Part shown: positions 24,895-33,608 of the stretch, piece by piece | How positions within the stretch are numbered: position 1 is the first letter of the stretch | Layout of the letters: each line of letters opens with the position of its first letter | Assembly: GCF_030504645.1 (NCBI RefSeq) | Contig: NZ_JAUKWQ010000001.1 | Span: 248,001-312,000, forward strand | Origin: Rhizobium oryzicola | GTDB taxonomy: Bacteria; Pseudomonadota; Alphaproteobacteria; Rhizobiales; Rhizobiaceae | DNA length: 64,000 bases | Reading direction: 5' to 3' | Translations under genes and position numbers: made by a program | Notes under the pieces: generated by a model | Database searches by the model: none | What the model saw: the letters and a program-made list of their open reading frames with translations, nothing else | Told to the model about the DNA's origin: nothing

Positions 24895-26175
24895 TCAGGC
24901 TTCCTTGGCGCATTCGCGCAGCGTGGCTTCCAGGATGTCGAGCGCTTCGGAGAAGACCTCGTCCTCAATCGTGAGCGGCGACAGGAAGCGGATGACATTG
25001 CCATAGACACCGCAGGTGAGAAGGATCAGGCCCTTTTCCAGTGCCTTCACCCGCACCTTATTGGTGAAGTCCGCATCCGGCGTATGGGTGCCGGGAATGT
25101 TGAACTCGACGGCATTCATGAAGCCCGGGCCGCGGATATCGGCAATCTGCGGCACGGCATCCACCAGCGACTGCAGGCGCTGCTTCAGGCGGGCACCCAG
25201 TTGCTCGGCGCGCTCATTGAGCTTTTCTTCCTCGATGATGTCGAGAACCGCATTGCCGGCTGCAATGCCGATCGGGTTGCCGCCATAGGTGCCACCGAGA
25301 CCGCCGGGGCCGGGCGCATCCATGATGTCGGCACGGCCGGTGACGGCCGCGATCGGAAAACCGCCGCCCAGCCCCTTGGCCATGGTGGTGATGTCGGCCA
25401 CGACACCATAATGCTCCATGGCAAACAGTCTGCCCGTACGGGCAAAGCCGGTCTGCACTTCGTCGGCAATCAACAGGATGCCGTGCTTGTCGGCCAGTTC
25501 GCGCAGCTTCACCATGAAGGCGCGCGGCACTTCGTAAAACCCGCCTTCGCCCTGAACCGGTTCCACGATGAAGGCCGCGACACGGTTCGGATCGACATCC
25601 GCCTTGAACAGCTTGTCGAGCACGCCGAGCGTATCCTCGATGGTCGTGCCATGCAGTTCGACCGGGAAGGGCACGTGGAAGACGTCAGGCATCATGGCGC
25701 CGAAGCCGGTCTTGTAGGGAACGACCTTGCCGGTCAGCGTCATGCCCATGAAGGTGCGGCCGTGGAAGGCACCGGTAAAGGCGATCACGGCGGAACGGTT
25801 TGTGGCGGCACGTGCAATCTTGACCGCGTTTTCAACGGCTTCCGCGCCGGTCGTTACAAAGATCGTCTTCTTCTCGAAGTCGCCGGGAACGGCCTTGTTG
25901 AGACGCTCCGCGAGGCGGACATAATTTTCGTAAGGCACGACCTGATGGCAGGTGTGGGTGAAGTGATCGAGCTGGTCCTTCACGGCAGCGATCACCTTAG
26001 GATGGCGGTGGCCGGTGTTGACCACGGCAATGCCGGCGGCGAAGTCGATATAGCGGCGGCCTTCGACATCCCAGATTTCCGCATTCTCGGCGCGGTCTGC
26101 ATAGACCTGGGTGGTGACGCCGACCCCGCGTGAAATGGCATCCGTGCGGCGTGTGGCAAGTTCCGAATTCAGCAT
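24895..26175 (-). CDS. gabT: 4-aminobutyrate aminotransferase
   Basis: A 426-residue class-III PLP aminotransferase converting GABA and 2-oxoglutarate to succinate semialdehyde and glutamate. ATG at 26175 (MLNSELATRRTDAISRGVG) gives exactly the E. coli GabT length and lies about 7 bases after GAGGGG; ATG at 26181 is possible but too near the ribosome-binding site. Seen motifs are TGAEAVENAVKIARAAT, AFHGRTFMGMTLTGK, LLIADEVQTGFARTG with the PLP-binding Asp, and TTMAKGLGGGFPIAA with the Schiff-base Lys. It is first in the gabT-gabD operon, divergent from the MerR-XRE-cupin regulator. Confidence 0.95.
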   Translation of the reverse strand: MLNSELATRRTDAISRGVGVTTQVYADRAENAEIWDVEGRRYIDFAAGIAVVNTGHRHPKVIAAVKDQLDHFTHTCHQVVPYENYVRLAERLNKAVPGDFEKKTIFVTTGAEAVENAVKIARAATNRSAVIAFTGAFHGRTFMGMTLTGKVVPYKTGFGAMMPDVFHVPFPVELHGTTIEDTLGVLDKLFKADVDPNRVAAFIVEPVQGEGGFYEVPRAFMVKLRELADKHGILLIADEVQTGFARTGRLFAMEHYGVVADITTMAKGLGGGFPIAAVTGRADIMDAPGPGGLGGTYGGNPIGIAAGNAVLDIIEEEKLNERAEQLGARLKQRLQSLVDAVPQIADIRGPGFMNAVEFNIPGTHTPDADFTNKVRVKALEKGLILLTCGVYGNVIRFLSPLTIEDEVFSEALDILEATLRECAKEA

Positions 26176-26255
26176 GTTCATTCCCCTCTTCAAAGCACCG
26201 CCGGACAACATCCAACGAACCGGCATTTCGTTGAGAAGATTTCTTGCATTTTTTC

Positions 26256-26267
26256 TGTAGATTTACA
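26256..26267. promoter_or_regulatory. Candidate operator between gabT and the MerR-XRE-cupin gene
   Basis: TGTAGATTTACA is a TGTA/TACA inverted repeat with a 4-base centre in the 156-base divergent gap. It lies about equally far from both genes, a reasonable place for the hybrid regulator. No other support. Confidence 0.3.
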
Positions 26268-26331
26268 ACGGGGCAGTGAGCGATTATCGAGCATATGAAA
26301 GAGGCCTCATCTGCCGGCGCCGGAAAAGACC

Positions 26332-27153
26332 GTGGACGATATCAGATACAAGATCGCAGAGGCCGCACGCATGGCGGGGGTTTCCACCTCCACACTGCGC
26401 CTTTGGGAAAGCCAGGGGCTGATCGAGCCCGTGCGCACGCCCTCCGGCCAGCGTCTCTATGAAACCCGGCATGTGGAGCGGCTGAAGACCATCAGCTGGC
26501 TGCGCACGGAAAAGGGCCTGAACCCGGCTGCCATCCGCGAAACGCTGAGGGCGGAACCGGAAACGGAATCCGTGGAAGACGAGGCAATAGAGGATGCCGA
26601 CATCGGCGAGATCCCGATTGGCAGAAAGATCCGCCGGCTGAGGCGCGAGGCAGGCAAGACACTGGAGACGGTGGCGGTCGCGACCGGCATTCCGATCTCG
26701 CTGCTCTCCACCTTCGAGCGCACCTCACAAGGCCTGTCCTTCAAGTCGCTGCATGAACTGGTGGCGCATTTCGGCACCACGCTCGCCGTCCTCTCAGGGC
26801 AGGAGGATCGTCAGACCGGCGAGTCACTGATCCGCAGTGGCGAATGGTCCGTCTGGCCGCCGTCTTCCACCGGGGTCACGGTGCAGATCCTGTCCGAAGG
26901 CAAGAACCAGATGGAGTGCCACCGCTTCGTGCTGGCACCCGGCGCCTCTAGCGAAGGCGCCTATCAGCATCCGGGCGAGGAATTTCTGCATCTTCTCTCC
27001 GGCAGCATGGAGATCATCCTGGACGGCGACCAGTTCTTTGAATTGAGAGCCGGCGACAGCTTCTATTTCGAAAGCCGCCGCCCGCATTCCTGGCGCAATA
27101 CCAGCGACGGCGAAACGGTGCTGATCTGGGTCAACACGCCCCCGACGTTTTGA
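26332..27153 (+). CDS. MerR-XRE-cupin hybrid transcriptional regulator
   Basis: A 273-residue protein with three modules. Residues about 5-72 are a MerR-type winged helix (YKIAEAARMAGVSTSTLRLW, GLIEPVRTPSGQRLYETRHV). Residues about 97-150 are a XRE/Cro-type helix-turn-helix (IGRKIRRLRREAGKTLETVA, ISLLSTFERTSQGLSFKSL). Residues about 185-268 are a cupin_2 beta-barrel (YQHPGEEFLHLLSGSMEIIL, FYFESRRPHSWRN). XRE-cupin regulators that sense small molecules are common; a MerR domain placed in front gives two DNA-binding modules in one chain. The start is GTG at 26332; no ATG fits the frame upstream. Divergent placement from gabT-gabD suggests it controls GABA or a related amine. Confidence 0.85.
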   Translation: MDDIRYKIAEAARMAGVSTSTLRLWESQGLIEPVRTPSGQRLYETRHVERLKTISWLRTEKGLNPAAIRETLRAEPETESVEDEAIEDADIGEIPIGRKIRRLRREAGKTLETVAVATGIPISLLSTFERTSQGLSFKSLHELVAHFGTTLAVLSGQEDRQTGESLIRSGEWSVWPPSSTGVTVQILSEGKNQMECHRFVLAPGASSEGAYQHPGEEFLHLLSGSMEIILDGDQFFELRAGDSFYFESRRPHSWRNTSDGETVLIWVNTPPTF

Positions 27154-27222
27154 GGTTCCTGCGGCGAAAAGATAGGCGATGGCGACGCGCCTGCCACGGC
27201 AAAACACCGGCAGCGGCCGATC

Positions 27223-28878
27223 TTACGCCAAACCCTTCCCCAGCAGCACTTCCATCACCTCTTCGGAAAACCGCAGGGATCGACCATCAATGATCAGGCA
27301 TTCCGGACTGTCAGAATCGGGCACAGCCGTGGGCAGTCCACTTTGAACGAGCGCACCTGCGCAGGCAGCCCAGTCCGGTTCAGCGATCGTGTCTGCCGGT
27401 TCGTTCACCGACGCCCAGGACAATGTGCCGAGGGCGTCGCTGCCAAAACCATGCTCGTCGCGCCAATTCGCTCCATGGGTAAGAAGGAAGCGGGTGAGGT
27501 TGGCATCCCCTCTGATCAAAGCATGATTGAGCGCGGTCGCGTTCCAATCTCCCCCCTTGGCGGAAAGGGGCCAGCCGCATTGGACCATGGTCATTACCGC
27601 TTCGGTCGCGCCCCAGGCTGCTGCATCCGGCAGCAATCGAAGCTCGCTCTCCGCCAGCGCTGCCGGCAGCTCCGGGTGTCTCTGCTGTAGCTGCAGGGCT
27701 GCAGTGAGGTCACCCCGAGAGCAGGCCGCGATGAACTCGTCTTTTGGTGAAAGCGTCTCCGCCGCGCCTGCCGCTTTCAGCAAGTCTGCTACGTCGACCA
27801 GCCCCACCCGCAAGGCAAGCCTGTAGGCGCTGACGCCATCGGCTGTGCAGGCGCGGGGATCGGCGCCCGCCGCCAGCAGCGCTTCGATGTGGCGTGTGGA
27901 GCAACGTATCGCGATGGCCCGCAACAAAGGTGCGCCCCAGGTCTTGGTCGGTCCCTGGCCCGGCGCTTCGTTCGGGTCGGCGCCATGTGCCAGAAGCAGT
28001 TCCAACGCCGTTGCCTCCTTCATGTCGAGCGCACGTCGCAGGGCATTCGTGCCGTCGATGCGAGCACCATGGCGTAGCAGCACAAGCGTGCAGTCCGGTC
28101 GCTCCAGCGAATGATAGAGCGATTCGCCATCGTTAGGATCGGCTCCGGCATCCAGAAGCATTTGCGTGAGGACAGGGTCGCGATTGACCCCGGCAGCACC
28201 GTAGAGCGCCGACAGAGGAACAGTCTCATCGGGCGCATCCAGGGATGCGGGTGGGAAGCGATTGAAAATCCGCTGGTTCGGATCGGCGCCCGCCTGGAGG
28301 AGCCGTTGCACAGCTGCCCTCAGACGCGGCTGGAAGTTTGGGAGAGCAGCCAAGCGTGAATGCGTCACGGCCACGAGCGGGGGAAGTTTGAACGGCCCGA
28401 GCGGCTGGTTGATCCACTCGGATGATACAGCGACCGCCTCTGCTATAAGTTCAACATCGCCCGTGGCACAGGCGACTGCGAGCTCGCCGCTCAAACGGTC
28501 CGGGTGGGCATTCCAGAGATGAACGGCCACGTGCGCTTTCGGCGTGTTGTAGCTGCCGGTGACATCCCCGCCATAGACCAGCGCCAGCCAGCTGCGCATC
28601 GGATCGCCCTCTTGCTCGCGACCGAAGGCCGCTGCGGCCACATGAACCGCCAGATCACCCCAGGACGGAAACCCATATTCTCTGGCCAGACAGGATTGCG
28701 CATCGTGCAGCCGCAATCGAAGCGCCAAAATCTCGTCCGGGCTTTTTTTGGAAGCAGCGGGAAGGCTCGTGGCAAAACGGTTGATAGCCGCCGGATCGCC
28801 ATTGCGATAGAGCCGCAACAAGGCTTTGGCTTGCTTCTTGAGATGGCCGATATCAGGCCGCGCAGGCAGTGCACGCAT
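27223..28878 (-). CDS. Ankyrin-repeat protein, 551 aa, unknown function
   Basis: A 551-residue protein without signal peptide or membrane segments. The N-terminal 70 residues (DIGHLKKQAKALLRLYRNGD, LRLHDAQSCLAREYGFPSWG) are a conserved cap in many bacterial ankyrin proteins. From about residue 180 on, ankyrin repeats are evident: LQAGADPNQRIFNRFP, LLDAGADPNDGESLYHSL, LLAHGADPNEAPGQ, LLAAGADPRACTADGVSAYR and LLTHGANWRDEHGFGSD. These stacks bind proteins; no catalytic domain can be seen, and the partner is unknown. It stands between the hybrid regulator and guaA, with no obvious operon partner. Confidence 0.85.
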   Translation of the reverse strand: MRALPARPDIGHLKKQAKALLRLYRNGDPAAINRFATSLPAASKKSPDEILALRLRLHDAQSCLAREYGFPSWGDLAVHVAAAAFGREQEGDPMRSWLALVYGGDVTGSYNTPKAHVAVHLWNAHPDRLSGELAVACATGDVELIAEAVAVSSEWINQPLGPFKLPPLVAVTHSRLAALPNFQPRLRAAVQRLLQAGADPNQRIFNRFPPASLDAPDETVPLSALYGAAGVNRDPVLTQMLLDAGADPNDGESLYHSLERPDCTLVLLRHGARIDGTNALRRALDMKEATALELLLAHGADPNEAPGQGPTKTWGAPLLRAIAIRCSTRHIEALLAAGADPRACTADGVSAYRLALRVGLVDVADLLKAAGAAETLSPKDEFIAACSRGDLTAALQLQQRHPELPAALAESELRLLPDAAAWGATEAVMTMVQCGWPLSAKGGDWNATALNHALIRGDANLTRFLLTHGANWRDEHGFGSDALGTLSWASVNEPADTIAEPDWAACAGALVQSGLPTAVPDSDSPECLIIDGRSLRFSEEVMEVLLGKGLA

Positions 28879-29061
28879 GGAAGACCTCCGTGTACGTCAT
28901 GCCGAAGGTCCGCAATACCGGCAACACAAAGGCCGAGAATGGTCAGCTCAACTCTACAGGCGGGTTAGACCCTTTCCGCGGACCCGGAGGCGGCCTGCAC
29001 CGCGCGCCGATGGTACGGGCTTGCCGCCGAGGAAGTCAACAGGTGTGTCTCGCGCCCAAAA

Positions 29062-30642
29062 TCACTCCCACTCGATAGTGCCGGGCGGCTTGGACGTGAT
29101 GTCGTAGGTCACCCGGTTGATGCCCTCGACCTCGTTGATGATGCGGGTCGCGGTTTCGCCGAGGAATTCGTGGGTGAAGGGGTAGTAATCCGCGGTCATG
29201 CCATCGACCGAGGTGACGGCGCGCAGCGCGCAGGCATAGTCATAGGTACGGCCATCGCCCATCACGCCGACGGTGCGCACGGGAAGGATGGCCACAAAAG
29301 CCTGCCAGATCTCGTCATAGAGACCGTGCTTGCGGATCTGGTCGATATAGACCGCATCGGCCTTGCGCAGGATGTCGAGCTTGGCGCGGGTGATCTCGCC
29401 GGGGCAGCGGATCGCAAGGCCCGGACCCGGGAAGGGGTGGCGGCCAATGAACTTGTCCGGCAGGCCGAGCTCGCGGCCCAGCGCGCGCACTTCGTCCTTG
29501 AAGAGTTCGCGAAGCGGCTCGACCAGCTTCAGGCCCATCTTTTCCGGCAGGCCGCCGACATTGTGGTGGCTCTTGATGGTGACGGAAGGGCCACCCGAGA
29601 AAGACACGCTTTCGATCACGTCAGGATAGAGCGTTCCCTGCGCCAGGAATTCGGCGCCGTCGATCGTGTTGGCATGCTTCTGGAACACGTCGATGAAGAG
29701 ACGGCCGATCGTCTTGCGCTTCACTTCCGGGTCGGTCACGCCTTCCAGTTCGCCGAGGAACAGTTCCTGCTCGTCCGCATGGATCAGCGGAATATTGTAG
29801 TGGTCGCGGAACATGGTGACGACCTCTTCGGCCTCACCCTGGCGCAGCAAGCCGTGGTCCACGAAGACGCAGGTCAGCTGCTCGCCGATCGCCTCATGGA
29901 TGAGCACGGCAGCAACCGAGCTGTCGACGCCGCCCGAGAGCCCGCAGATCACCTTTTTGTCGCCCACCTGGGCGCGGATCTTGGCGATCGCCTCGGCGCG
30001 GTAGGCGCCCATGGTCCAGTCGCCCTTGAAGCCCGCCAGCTTGACGAAGTTTTCGTAGAGCGTCTTGCCGTTCGGCGTGTGGTGCACTTCCGGATGAAAC
30101 TGCACGGCGTAGAAATGACGCTTCGGATCAGCGGTGATCGCGAACGGCGCGTTGGGCGAGGTGCCATAGACCTCGAAGCCCGGGGCGATGCGGCTCACAT
30201 GGTCGCCATGGCTCATCCAGACCTGCTCGCGGCCATCAGCGAACCAGCCGGAGAGGAAGGGGTCCGTCTGGTCAGCAGGCGTCACATAGGCGCGGCCGAA
30301 TTCGGCCGTACCGCCGCCGCCGGAAATCTTTCCGCCTTCCACTTGGCCACCCAGATCCTGCATCATCACCTGCTGGCCGTAGCAGATGCCAAGCACGGGA
30401 ACGCCGAGCGAATAGACCGACTGCGGCGGGCGAGGCGAACCCTCGCGTGTCACCGAATCCGGTCCGCCGGAGAAGATCACGGCCTTCGGCTTGAACGTCG
30501 CGAGGAAGTCATCCGTGACGTTCTGATAAGGATGGATTTCGCAATAGACGTTCAATTCGCGCAGACGACGCGCGATGAGCTGCGTCACCTGGGAGCCGAA
30601 ATCGATGATGAGGAGGCGGTCGTGATGGGCGATCTGGGTCAT
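29062..30642 (-). CDS. guaA: GMP synthase (glutamine-hydrolysing)
   Basis: A 526-residue fused two-domain enzyme converting XMP to GMP with ATP and glutamine. Residues about 8-200 are the class-I glutamine amidotransferase ([20 protein letters not shown]; catalytic Cys in [15 protein letters not shown]; His/Glu in [10 protein letters not shown]). Residues about 210-400 are the ATP pyrophosphatase with the P-loop [13 protein letters not shown]. The C-terminal XMP-binding/dimerisation part ends [17 protein letters not shown]. Length and order are normal. It starts 41 bases after the nucleosidase gene on the same strand, so both may share a transcript linking purine synthesis and salvage. Confidence 0.97.
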   Translation of the reverse strand: MTQIAHHDRLLIIDFGSQVTQLIARRLRELNVYCEIHPYQNVTDDFLATFKPKAVIFSGGPDSVTREGSPRPPQSVYSLGVPVLGICYGQQVMMQDLGGQVEGGKISGGGGTAEFGRAYVTPADQTDPFLSGWFADGREQVWMSHGDHVSRIAPGFEVYGTSPNAPFAITADPKRHFYAVQFHPEVHHTPNGKTLYENFVKLAGFKGDWTMGAYRAEAIAKIRAQVGDKKVICGLSGGVDSSVAAVLIHEAIGEQLTCVFVDHGLLRQGEAEEVVTMFRDHYNIPLIHADEQELFLGELEGVTDPEVKRKTIGRLFIDVFQKHANTIDGAEFLAQGTLYPDVIESVSFSGGPSVTIKSHHNVGGLPEKMGLKLVEPLRELFKDEVRALGRELGLPDKFIGRHPFPGPGLAIRCPGEITRAKLDILRKADAVYIDQIRKHGLYDEIWQAFVAILPVRTVGVMGDGRTYDYACALRAVTSVDGMTADYYPFTHEFLGETATRIINEVEGINRVTYDITSKPPGTIEWE

Positions 30643-30683
30643 GGCGAGCCTTTAATGAAGAATGCTCGTTTTGGCAACCGGGT

Positions 30684-31322
30684 TCAGAGCGCCAAAGCGC
30701 CTGATTTCAGCGCCTCTGCCAGGCGGTCGATGACGTTTGCCAGCTTCTCGTCGATCACATGCAGGTATTCCGTCCAGTCCGAGACATGGCGAAGCTCCGC
30801 CTTGCCGTCGGAGATGCCGCGAAGCCCGATCAGGGGCACGCCAAAGCTCTGGCAGGCGCGCAGGATGGCATAGGTTTCCATCTCCACCAGATCGGCGTCT
30901 ATGCCGTCATAGGCCGCGCCCGAGACGATGTTGGCGCCGGTGGAGAGCGAGGCGGTCGGCACTTCAGGGATGCGGTAAGGCAGAGCTATGGTGGCGGGCA
31001 GGTCGAGGAAGGGTGTACGGCCCTTCTCGAAGCCAAGCGGCGAGGCATCCATGTCGCGATAGGAAACTGACGTGATCTGGTAGACCTCCGCCTGCTCCAG
31101 TGTGCGCGACCCGGCCGAGCCGAGGCAGATGACAAGATCCGGCAGTTCATTCCGTGCAGAAAGCTCGGAAAGCGCCCGCGTCAGCGAGACGGCGGCCTCG
31201 ACAGGTCCGACACCCGTCATCAGCGGCTTGATGCGCGCCTGCAAATGCGGGCCATATTCGGCATCCGCGGCCATCACAAACAGCAGGCGCTTGCCCGCCA
31301 CGGTCAGAAGTTCAAAGCTCAT
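30684..31322 (-). CDS. mtnN: 5'-methylthioadenosine/S-adenosylhomocysteine nucleosidase family
   Basis: A 212-residue PNP/UDP-phosphorylase-fold enzyme that hydrolyses the glycosidic bond of methylthioadenosine and S-adenosylhomocysteine. The reading shows MTGVGPVEAAVSLTRAL, LVICLGSAGSRTLEQAEVYQ, VEMETYAILRACQSF with the substrate-binding Glu, and LRGISDGKAELRHVSDW with the catalytic Asp. It is a little shorter than E. coli MtnN (232), so the exact nucleoside is less certain. Its ATG overlaps the stop of the thioesterase gene by four bases, showing translational coupling, and it is followed by guaA. Confidence 0.85.
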   Translation of the reverse strand: MSFELLTVAGKRLLFVMAADAEYGPHLQARIKPLMTGVGPVEAAVSLTRALSELSARNELPDLVICLGSAGSRTLEQAEVYQITSVSYRDMDASPLGFEKGRTPFLDLPATIALPYRIPEVPTASLSTGANIVSGAAYDGIDADLVEMETYAILRACQSFGVPLIGLRGISDGKAELRHVSDWTEYLHVIDEKLANVIDRLAEALKSGALAL

Positions 31323-31774
31323 CCGGTTACATCCTGCCGTCCGCGAATAATCATCATGCTGCCGCTGACGGAAGCGATCAGCTTGGCCGGTCCGTCGCTC
31401 AGCGCATAGGCGCGTCCATCCGCGACAATTATCGTGGAGCCGGGCTTGGTGATCTCACCGCGAAACAGGAAGCGTTCGCCGCGCCCCGGCGACATCAGGT
31501 TCACCTTGAACTCGATAGTGAGGATCGAAGCATCGGGCTCGATGACGGTATAGGCGGCATAGCCGCAGGCTGCATCGAGCCCCGCCGCAATCACGCCCGC
31601 ATGCAGGAAACCGTGCTGCTGGGTCAGTTTCTGGTCGAAGGGCATTTCGATCTCGACCATGGCATGTTGCACGCGGGTCAGTTCCGCGCCGATCGTGCCC
31701 ATAAAGGCCTGCCGCGAAAAGCTTCGCTTCACCCGTGTTTCAAAATCCCCCGGATCGATTTCGTCCATGCGCAT
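31319..31774 (-). CDS. PaaI-family hotdog thioesterase
   Basis: A 151-residue single hotdog-fold protein of the PaaI/YdiI acyl-CoA thioesterase family. The motif QQHGFLHAGVIAAGLDAACG (HGG-like loop with the helix-borne acidic residue) and FKVNLMSPGRGERFLFRGEI are characteristic. It presumably hydrolyses aromatic or medium-chain acyl-CoA in the cytoplasm; substrate not determinable. ATG at 31774 or 31768 are both possible. It overlaps the mtnN start by four bases. Confidence 0.85.
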   Translation of the reverse strand: MRMDEIDPGDFETRVKRSFSRQAFMGTIGAELTRVQHAMVEIEMPFDQKLTQQHGFLHAGVIAAGLDAACGYAAYTVIEPDASILTIEFKVNLMSPGRGERFLFRGEITKPGSTIIVADGRAYALSDGPAKLIASVSGSMMIIRGRQDVTG

Positions 31775-31829
31775 GCCCCTTTTGCGGTGCGCAAAATTGC
31801 ATGGCTGGTGCCGTGCGGCAAGCTTCAGA

Positions 31830-32282
31830 TCAATTCAGCATGAACAGGGATGCGTTAAGCAACGTCGCGAAACCAACCCAGGCGAGATAGGGCAGGAAGA
31901 GCAGGGCGCTGACGCGGTCTGCCCGCCAGCTCGTGGCGATGAAGAGGATGATGGCTGCCAGCATGGGCAGGATGACAACAAGGCCAAGGCCGGTGCTGTG
32001 CAGGCCGAAGAAGGCCGGCGACCATAGGAAGTTCAGCATCATCTGCGCCAGCCAGATCTTAATGCGAACTGAGAAACCCTCGGCGAGCCATGTGCGGGCA
32101 CCGGCGATGCCGATCAGCACGTAGAGCGTCGTCCAGACCGGACCAAAGATCCAGTTGGGCGGATTGAACGAGGGCTTTGCGAGCGACTGATACCATTCGC
32201 CCGGAATGTTCATGATGCCGATCAGCGCGCCGATGCCGGTGACGAGGACGATGAATGCGAGGTATGTCAGGATCTTCTTCAT
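31830..32282 (-). CDS. tspO: TspO/MBR-family membrane protein
   Basis: A 150-residue inner- or outer-membrane protein with five predicted helices, homologous to the mitochondrial translocator protein. It binds porphyrins and cholesterol-like ligands and in Rhodobacter and Sinorhizobium acts as an oxygen/nutrient-linked regulator. Conserved segments are SLAKPSFNPPNWIFGPVWTT, MMLNFLWSPAFFGLHS and LPYLAWVGFATLLNASL. The ATG at 32282 gives MKKILTYLAF; a GTG two codons upstream (32288) is also possible. It is monocistronic, 55 bases upstream of the thioesterase gene, and preceded by a large palindromic repeat. Confidence 0.92.
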   Translation of the reverse strand: MKKILTYLAFIVLVTGIGALIGIMNIPGEWYQSLAKPSFNPPNWIFGPVWTTLYVLIGIAGARTWLAEGFSVRIKIWLAQMMLNFLWSPAFFGLHSTGLGLVVILPMLAAIILFIATSWRADRVSALLFLPYLAWVGFATLLNASLFMLN

Positions 32283-32342
32283 CGTCACCGATCTAGGTTT
32301 CAGGGTTCATTTTCCAAGCGGAGGCTTGCTGCCTGGGCAATT

Positions 32343-32499
32343 CCCCCTCTGGCTGCCGCCATCGCGCTCGGTCGTTCAAGACCCCTCCCCACAAGGGGGA
32401 GGGCTTAACCCAGCCGCATCCGCAGTGGGTTCGGAGAGGCGGGGCCGTGCTGCTGGCGTTCTCCCCCCTTGTGGGGGAGATGGCGGCAGCCAGAGGGGG
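32343..32499. repeat. RIME-like composite palindrome, 157 bp
   Basis: Perfect 20-bp outer arms (32343-32362, beginning CCCCCTCTGGCTGCCGCCAT, with 32480-32499) enclose two further C-run/G-run hairpins near 32382-32403 and 32461-32478. It is the full-length relative of the repeats at 10410 and 14980. It lies between tspO and the DUF1513 gene. Confidence 0.8.
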
Positions 32500-32521
32500 T
32501 ATAGGATAGATTTACGACCTC

Positions 32522-33604
32522 TCACGCGATCCGGATCATGTGCTGGTCCCACGCCAGCGCCGAGCGCGTCCCAGCGAGATCGCCGCGATAGGATGAGACG
32601 GCAATGCCATCGGTCGATGGTGCGGCGCCTGCCGCATCCGGCACGCTGTCCTCACGGATCACGCGTCCGGTCTTCGCGTCGACCAGCACCGCAGCCCCGC
32701 CCTTGGGCGAGGCAAGGCCGACGATCGCATCGCGGCGGTTGATGGCGATCGCGCCAACATAATTGGCCAGACGCGCCGTCGTCTCCTCCGGCAGTGTGAG
32801 GAAGGTCAGATCCTCGCCCACGGAAAAATACCCGGCCAGCGGCGGCAGGTCGTTGCGCGACCCCTCATATTGGCAGGCAAACCACACGTGCCCTTCGCCG
32901 TCGATATCGAGATGGCGGGTAGAGAGCTGGCGGAGCGTCTCGGGCAGCGTATGCCGCTGCACGACATGGCCTGTCTTCGCATCGAGCACGACCAGCGATG
33001 GCTCCATGTGGTCGAGGTTCAGCTTTGTCCGCCCGAAATCCGGATGGGTCTCAATACCGCCATTGGCAATCAGCAGGTAGCGACCGTCATCGCTGACGGT
33101 CATGTCATGCGTGCCGATGCCCTGCGCATCAAACTCGCCGATGCGGCGAAAACCATCCGTCGCATCGTAAAGGCCGATCATGCCGCGATTGCCGTCGAAA
33201 TCATTCTCGCTGGCATAGAGCAGACGGCCATCCGGTGAGAAATGCCCGTGTCCGTAATAGTGGCGCCCCTCCGGCGAATGAATGACAACAGGTGCTGCGC
33301 GTCCGGCGGGGTCGAAGATCATCGCAAAGGTGCCCGGGCGCCGGGCAAAGGCGACGCCGCGGCCGGTGGCGGGGCAATAGGTCAGTCCGTGGGCGCGGGC
33401 GGGTAGCGCAATGCGGTCGATCACCTCCCCACGCTCGCTGACGGTCGCAATGCCATAGGTGCCGTCTGGCGCGCGGAAACCGGAAGCGAACACGGCATCC
33501 GCCCGCTCAAGCGCGTAGAGAGACCGAGGGCCAAGCGCTGCCAGAAAACCGGCGCCGGCGGCCCTCATGAAGGCACGGCGGTCAAGGGCGGCGCTCTTCC
33601 ACAC
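32522..33604 (-). CDS. DUF1513 protein with Tat signal, last gene of the imelysin operon
   Basis: A 360-residue DUF1513 protein predicted to be a beta-propeller (VVIHSPEGRHYYGHGHFSPD, GTHDMTVSDDGRYLLIANGG, RQLSTRHLDIDGEGHVWFAC). The N-terminus has a twin-arginine signal, SAALDRRAFMRAAGAGFLAA, so it is exported folded to the periplasm. GTG at 33604 is taken as the start, four bases from the imelysin stop; further upstream is only the previous gene's reading. DUF1513 regularly terminates imelysin/di-heme oxidoreductase operons. Its function is unknown; iron handling is inferred from context. Confidence 0.85.
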   Translation of the reverse strand: MWKSAALDRRAFMRAAGAGFLAALGPRSLYALERADAVFASGFRAPDGTYGIATVSERGEVIDRIALPARAHGLTYCPATGRGVAFARRPGTFAMIFDPAGRAAPVVIHSPEGRHYYGHGHFSPDGRLLYASENDFDGNRGMIGLYDATDGFRRIGEFDAQGIGTHDMTVSDDGRYLLIANGGIETHPDFGRTKLNLDHMEPSLVVLDAKTGHVVQRHTLPETLRQLSTRHLDIDGEGHVWFACQYEGSRNDLPPLAGYFSVGEDLTFLTLPEETTARLANYVGAIAINRRDAIVGLASPKGGAAVLVDAKTGRVIREDSVPDAAGAAPSTDGIAVSSYRGDLAGTRSALAWDQHMIRIA

Positions 33605-33608
33605 GAGA

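Noticed and set aside
23407-26133. 908-codon plus-strand frame opposite gabD and gabT
   Set aside because: Antisense shadow crossing two convincing genes of the opposite strand.
29170-30873. 567-codon plus-strand frame opposite guaA
   Set aside because: Antisense shadow of a conserved essential-type gene.
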